Part shown: piece by piece, positions 60,544 to 64,000 of the stretch
Layout of the letters: the number at the start of each line of letters is the position of its first letter
Numbering within the stretch: the first letter of the stretch is position 1
Source of the DNA: Pseudoluteimonas sp047602125
GTDB lineage: Bacteria; Pseudomonadota; Gammaproteobacteria; Xanthomonadales; Xanthomonadaceae
Assembly: GCA_047602125.1 (NCBI GenBank)
Contig: JASGIB010000001.1
Coordinates: forward strand, 1,178,001-1,242,000
Direction of reading: 5' to 3'
DNA length: 64,000 bases
The notes under the pieces: model-generated
Database searches by the model: none
What the model was told of the DNA's origin: nothing
What the model saw: the letters and a program-made list of their open reading frames with translations, nothing else
Translations under genes and position numbers: made by a program

Positions 60544-62262
60544 TCAGTCTTCGTCCGCCGGCGTCGCGGGCACACCCTTCGCCACGCATTCGCCCGCGAT
60601 CGCCGCCTGCGGCACCAGCCACCAGGCGCGGCGGTTCGCGCGGCCAGTTTCGATGCTGCGCGCGCGATCGATGCACGGCAAGGCCGCGTCCTCGTTGACC
60701 AGCAACATGCGCTGGTCCGGCGCCTGCGCCATCCACGCGACGCCGCGCCGCAATTGCTCGTCCCACGGTTGGCGGAAACCGAATTCCGCGGTCGGGCCCA
60801 CCGCCTGCAGCAATTGCTGTTCGCGCCAACCGACCAGGCCGATTTCGGTGCCCGGACCGGCTTGCGCACGCGCCGCGCGCATCAGGCCACGCGCGGAATT
60901 CGCGTCGTCGAGCAACAGTGCGGTGCCGCAGAACAGCACCACCACCATCAGCCCCAGCGCCATCGCCACCGACGCCAGCAAGTGTTTGCGCGCGAACGCC
61001 AACGCCAGGAGCATCGCCGCGCCGGTGGCGGCGAGCAGCCACCACACCGCGTCGGCTGCCGGGACGAGGCCGCGTTCCGCCTCGATCCGCGCCTCGAACT
61101 TCGGATCGCCCGCGAGCGCCGACACGCCCGCGAACAGCAATACCGCGGCCAGCGCGGCGAACAGCGCGAACAGCCATGCGCGGAAACCGCGCTTCGCCAC
61201 GATCCTGGCCATGTACGGTGCCGCCGCGAGCGCCACCATCGGCAGCATCGGCAGGATGTACATGTCGCGCTTGCCGTGGGCGAGGCTGAAGAACAGCAGC
61301 ACCAGCAGCGACCACGCCAGCGGCAACCAGACCTTCGCGGAACGTTCGCGCCATGCGTCGCGCCAACGCGGCGCCAGCCACGGCAGCGCCAGCGAGAACG
61401 GCATCCAGAACAGCGCGATCACCTCGAGGAAGTACCACGCCGGTTGCGGATGAATGGTGCTCGATGCGTAACGGCCGGCGGTCTGCTTGAACAGGATTTC
61501 GTCGAGGTAGGCGCGGTGCTGCGCATCGCCGTCGTTCAGCGCGAACAGCACCATCGGCAACAGCCACAGCGCGATCGCGGCGAGGAAGGCGATTCCACCC
61601 AGCATCCAGCGCCAGGCGTTGCCGCGCCCGAGGTCGGGAAACTGTTTCCATCCACTCCATCGCATCGCCGCGTACGGCAACAACGCGAGCAGCGGCAGGA
61701 AACCCACGCCTTTCGCGATCACGCCCAGCCCGGCGGCGAAGCATCCGAGCCAGTACCAGCGCCAGTCCGGCCCGAGCAGCAGGTGCCGCAGGATTCCGTA
61801 CATGCCCAGGGTAATCAGCGCGACTTCGGTCGGATCGATCTGCGCGCGCTTGGACTGGTACAGGAATTGCAGCGCGCACAACACCGCGGTGGCCGCCCAC
61901 AGGCCGATGCGGGGCGTCCACAGGCGGCGGCCAAGGTCCCAGGTCATGACGAGCGTCGCCATCGCCGCGACGAGCGACGGCAGCAGGAACGCCCACGTCC
62001 AGTTCCGCACCAGCGCGTAGGCGACATCGAGCAGCCAGAAATACAACGGCGGCTTGTCCGGATAGAGTTCCGAACCGCGATGCGGGAACCACCAGTCGCC
62101 CGATTCCCACATCTGCTTCGCCACCAGCACGAAGCGCGGCTCGTCCGAAGGCCAGGGCTGGCGCATGCCGATGCCGGCGGCGAGCACGACGAAGGCGATG
62201 GCGAGGAACCACCACAGTTCGCGGCGCTGGCGCGGGTCGAGCGGAGCGGGGACGGGGGTCAT
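60544..62262 (-). CDS. GT39/ArnT-like membrane glycosyltransferase
   Basis: A 572-residue integral membrane transferase with about 11 predicted helices. The first periplasmic loop begins MRQPWPSDEPRF, with the Asp-Glu typical of the GT-C active site, and WWFPHRGSELYPDKPPLYFW follows, the ArnT/PMT_2 signature. Such enzymes use polyprenyl-phosphate sugars to decorate lipid A, proteins or glycans in the periplasm. It sits upstream of the phosphopolyol gene set, on the same strand. The soluble C-terminal domain covers about residues 450-572. Confidence 0.88.
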   Translation of the reverse strand: MTPVPAPLDPRQRRELWWFLAIAFVVLAAGIGMRQPWPSDEPRFVLVAKQMWESGDWWFPHRGSELYPDKPPLYFWLLDVAYALVRNWTWAFLLPSLVAAMATLVMTWDLGRRLWTPRIGLWAATAVLCALQFLYQSKRAQIDPTEVALITLGMYGILRHLLLGPDWRWYWLGCFAAGLGVIAKGVGFLPLLALLPYAAMRWSGWKQFPDLGRGNAWRWMLGGIAFLAAIALWLLPMVLFALNDGDAQHRAYLDEILFKQTAGRYASSTIHPQPAWYFLEVIALFWMPFSLALPWLAPRWRDAWRERSAKVWLPLAWSLLVLLFFSLAHGKRDMYILPMLPMVALAAAPYMARIVAKRGFRAWLFALFAALAAVLLFAGVSALAGDPKFEARIEAERGLVPAADAVWWLLAATGAAMLLALAFARKHLLASVAMALGLMVVVLFCGTALLLDDANSARGLMRAARAQAGPGTEIGLVGWREQQLLQAVGPTAEFGFRQPWDEQLRRGVAWMAQAPDQRMLLVNEDAALPCIDRARSIETGRANRRAWWLVPQAAIAGECVAKGVPATPADED

Positions 62263-62312
62263 CGCCGCGCGATGATAGCTGCGCCCGGGTCGCCGCGCCG
62301 TCGGAACAAGCG

Positions 62313-63599
62313 TCAGGACTTGCGCAACCGCGCGACGAAGAAGCCGTCCATCCCGGCTTCGCCCGGCAGGCGCTGCGAACCGAAACCGGTGTCGCGGCCG
62401 AAGCGCGCATCCAGCGGTTCCGGCACGGCGTCCGCATGGCGTTCGAGGAAGGCGCGGACCTGCCGCGAATTTTCCTCCGACAGGATCGAACAGGTCGCGT
62501 ACAACAACGCACCGCCGGGCGCGAGCGTCGACCATGACGCGTCGAGCAAGGTCGCCTGCAACGCCACCAACGCGGCGAGATCGGATTCGCGCCGATGCAG
62601 CAGCACGTCCGGTTGCCTGCGGACGATGCCGGTGGCCGAGCACGGCGCATCGAGCAGGATCGCGTCGAATGCGGTTCCATCCCGCCACGCTTCCGGAGCG
62701 GCCGCGTCCGCGGCGCGCGTTCCGATGTCGAGGCCGAGCCGCGCGAAGGTCTCCTGCATGCGGCGCACGCGGCGGGCGTCGACATCCAGCGCGAGGATGC
62801 GCAGCGACGGATCGCGTTCGGCGAGGTGCGCGGCCTTGCCACCGGGCGCCGCGCAGGCGTCGAGCACGCGCGAACCCGGCGGCGGCGCCAGCGCATCGGC
62901 CACCGCCTGCGCGCTGCCGTCCTGCACCGAGACGTTGCCGGCGTCGAAGCCCGGCAGTTGCGCGACCGGCACCGCCGATTCCAATTTCACCGCATCGACT
63001 AGCGATGCGTCGATCGCCGCATCCATGCCGGCATCGCGCAACCGCTGCAGGTAGTCGTCGCGCGCCACCCGACGGCGATTCACCCGCAACCACATCGGCG
63101 CTTCCTTCGCGCTTTCGGCGAAAACCGCGTCGGCATCGCCGGGCCAGTCTTGGCGAATGCGTTTCGCCAGCCATCCCGGCCACGCGGCGCCCGCATCCGC
63201 GGCCGGCAAGGATTCGCGCGAGGCGCGCCGCAGCATCGCGTTCACCAGGCCGGCCTGGTGCGCACGACCCAATTCGCGCGCGGCGGCGACGCTGGCATCG
63301 ACCGCGGCGTGCGGCGCGAGGCCCAGCGCGTCGAGTTGCGCGAACCCGGCCCACAGCAGCGCGCGCAACTCGTTGTCGCGACGACCGGGCGGCTTCGGCA
63401 TCCACGCCGCGATCGCCGCTTCGTAACGCGCGCGGCTGCGCAACGCGGCGAACACGATGGCTTCCGCCAAGGCGCGGTCGCGCGGATCCGGCAGCGCGGG
63501 CAATGCATCGGCGAATTCGACCTTGAGCGAACGCCCTCGATGCACGACCGCATCGAGGATGCGCATCGCGGCCACGCGCGCGGCGACGCCGGCGCTCAT
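62313..63599 (-). CDS. rsmB: 16S rRNA (cytosine967-C5)-methyltransferase RsmB
   Basis: A 428-residue enzyme with an N-terminal NusB-like RNA-binding domain (residues about 5-130) and a C-terminal SAM domain. The SAM motif is DACAAPGGKAAHLAE, and catalytic cysteines are in DAPCSATGI and TCSILSEEN. It overlaps fmt by four bases (ATGA at 63596-63599), the conserved fmt-rsmB arrangement. No trkA-type gene follows; the GT39 gene starts about 50 bases downstream. Confidence 0.96.
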   Translation of the reverse strand: MSAGVAARVAAMRILDAVVHRGRSLKVEFADALPALPDPRDRALAEAIVFAALRSRARYEAAIAAWMPKPPGRRDNELRALLWAGFAQLDALGLAPHAAVDASVAAARELGRAHQAGLVNAMLRRASRESLPAADAGAAWPGWLAKRIRQDWPGDADAVFAESAKEAPMWLRVNRRRVARDDYLQRLRDAGMDAAIDASLVDAVKLESAVPVAQLPGFDAGNVSVQDGSAQAVADALAPPPGSRVLDACAAPGGKAAHLAERDPSLRILALDVDARRVRRMQETFARLGLDIGTRAADAAAPEAWRDGTAFDAILLDAPCSATGIVRRQPDVLLHRRESDLAALVALQATLLDASWSTLAPGGALLYATCSILSEENSRQVRAFLERHADAVPEPLDARFGRDTGFGSQRLPGEAGMDGFFVARLRKS

Positions 63600-64000
63600 G
63601 CAGTCAGGTCACGGCGTGCGTTGAGGTAGTCGGCGGCGGTGATCGCCTTGCCGCCTTCGCGCTGCAGCACGCGGATGCGCAACGCGCCCTGGCCGCAGGC
63701 CACGTCGATGCCGTCGCGCCCTGCGGCGAGCACGCTGCCCGGCGTCGCCGGATGCATCGCTTCGATGGCGATGGCGCCGTGGATGCGCAGGCGTTCGCCG
63801 CCGAGCATCGCTTCGGCCATCGGCCAGGGATTGAACGCGCGGACCTTGCGCTCGAGTTCGATCGCCGGCCGCGACCAGTCGAGCCGCGCTTCGGACTTGT
63901 CGAGCTTGCGCGCGTAGGTCGCGCCTTCGTCGGCTTGCGGTTTCGGCGGAAGGCGCACGCCCACGCGCAGCAGGCCGAGGCCGTCGGCCAGCACCTGCGC
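63596..64000 (-). CDS. fmt: Methionyl-tRNA formyltransferase, C-terminal part
   Basis: The last 134 codons of fmt, which formylates initiator Met-tRNA; the rest lies beyond the window. The end of the catalytic domain (GATYARKLDKSEARLDWSRP) and the C-terminal OB-fold tRNA-binding domain (VRAFNPWPMAEAML, to the final ITAADYLNARRDL) are clear. The open frame continues past base 64000. It is followed by rsmB with a 4-base overlap. Confidence 0.95.
   Translation of the reverse strand, partial: AQVLADGLGLLRVGVRLPPKPQADEGATYARKLDKSEARLDWSRPAIELERKVRAFNPWPMAEAMLGGERLRIHGAIAIEAMHPATPGSVLAAGRDGIDVACGQGALRIRVLQREGGKAITAADYLNARRDLTA

Overview
The window is GC-rich, densely coded gammaproteobacterial chromosome. 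It looks like a Xanthomonadaceae/Lysobacteraceae member of the Luteimonas, Lysobacter or Pseudoxanthomonas type. The evidence is gene order and families: mreB-mreC-mreD-mrdA-rodA, lptM-dapF-DUF484-xerC, algR-hemC, fmt-rsmB and rpoD, together with families common in that group (tandem S9 peptidases, DUF5916, an alpha-mannoside locus) and the short palindromic intergenic repeats typical of it. The genus is an inference. No intergenic gap longer than about 300 bases exists; the largest are the divergent promoter regions 36496-36696 (about 200 bp) and 4772-4955 (about 180 bp), where I see no further gene.

Layout. 1-4771 (-): the elongasome operon mreBCD-mrdA-rodA (rodA cut by the window edge). 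4956-5891 (+): a PfkB-family kinase. 6018-10259 (-): a hypothetical protein, a lipoprotein, an alpha/beta hydrolase and an M1 aminopeptidase lipoprotein. 10417-12693 (+): a secreted DUF5916 protein. 12802-16763 (-): ubiE, xerC, DUF484, dapF, lptM and a YbaN-like gene. 16768-21218 (-): two exported S9 peptidases in tandem. 21269-23472 (-): a small membrane protein, a patatin-like lipase and a WYL regulator. 23547-31308 (+): a lipoprotein plus a SoeABC-type molybdenum sulfite dehydrogenase, with an SLC13 permease and an HCCA-isomerase-like protein between subunits A and B. 31320-32970 (+): an LprI-like protein and a DUF481-like protein. 32958-35510 (-): hemC, algR, a 24-codon remnant that may be the end of a lost algZ/fimS kinase gene, and a carboxylesterase. 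35584-39192: a divergent AraC regulator and a four-gene bufferin-type operon (Cys-repeat precursor, DUF692/MNIO enzyme, DUF2063 partner, DoxX). 39203-46805 (-): a type I restriction-modification system (hsdM, rhuM, hsdS, hsdR) directly after a tRNA-Ile2(CAU) gene. 46932-54371: an alpha-mannoside utilisation locus (GH92 divergent from fucP-type permease, fructokinase, AGE-family isomerase, GH47). 54432-56797 (-): rpoD and dtd. 56871-57797 (+): an LpxL-type acyltransferase. 57810-64000 (-): fmt (partial), rsmB, a GT39 membrane transferase, then a three-gene set (CDP-glycerol phosphotransferase-like, TarI/IspD-like cytidylyltransferase, Stealth-type phosphotransferase) that suggests a phosphopolyol-containing envelope glycan.

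The most interesting items are: the bufferin operon, whose precursor has cysteines in two interleaved 13-residue ladders; the Stealth/TarI/TagF-like envelope cluster; the apparent loss of the kinase gene between the esterase and algR; a mobile-looking palindromic repeat translated in frame inside the sulfite dehydrogenase catalytic subunit; and a heptamer-flanked repeat forming the tail of MreC. Starts were moved inward from the longest open frame wherever a signal peptide, conserved N-terminus or 4-base ATGA/GTGA overlap pointed to a shorter gene.
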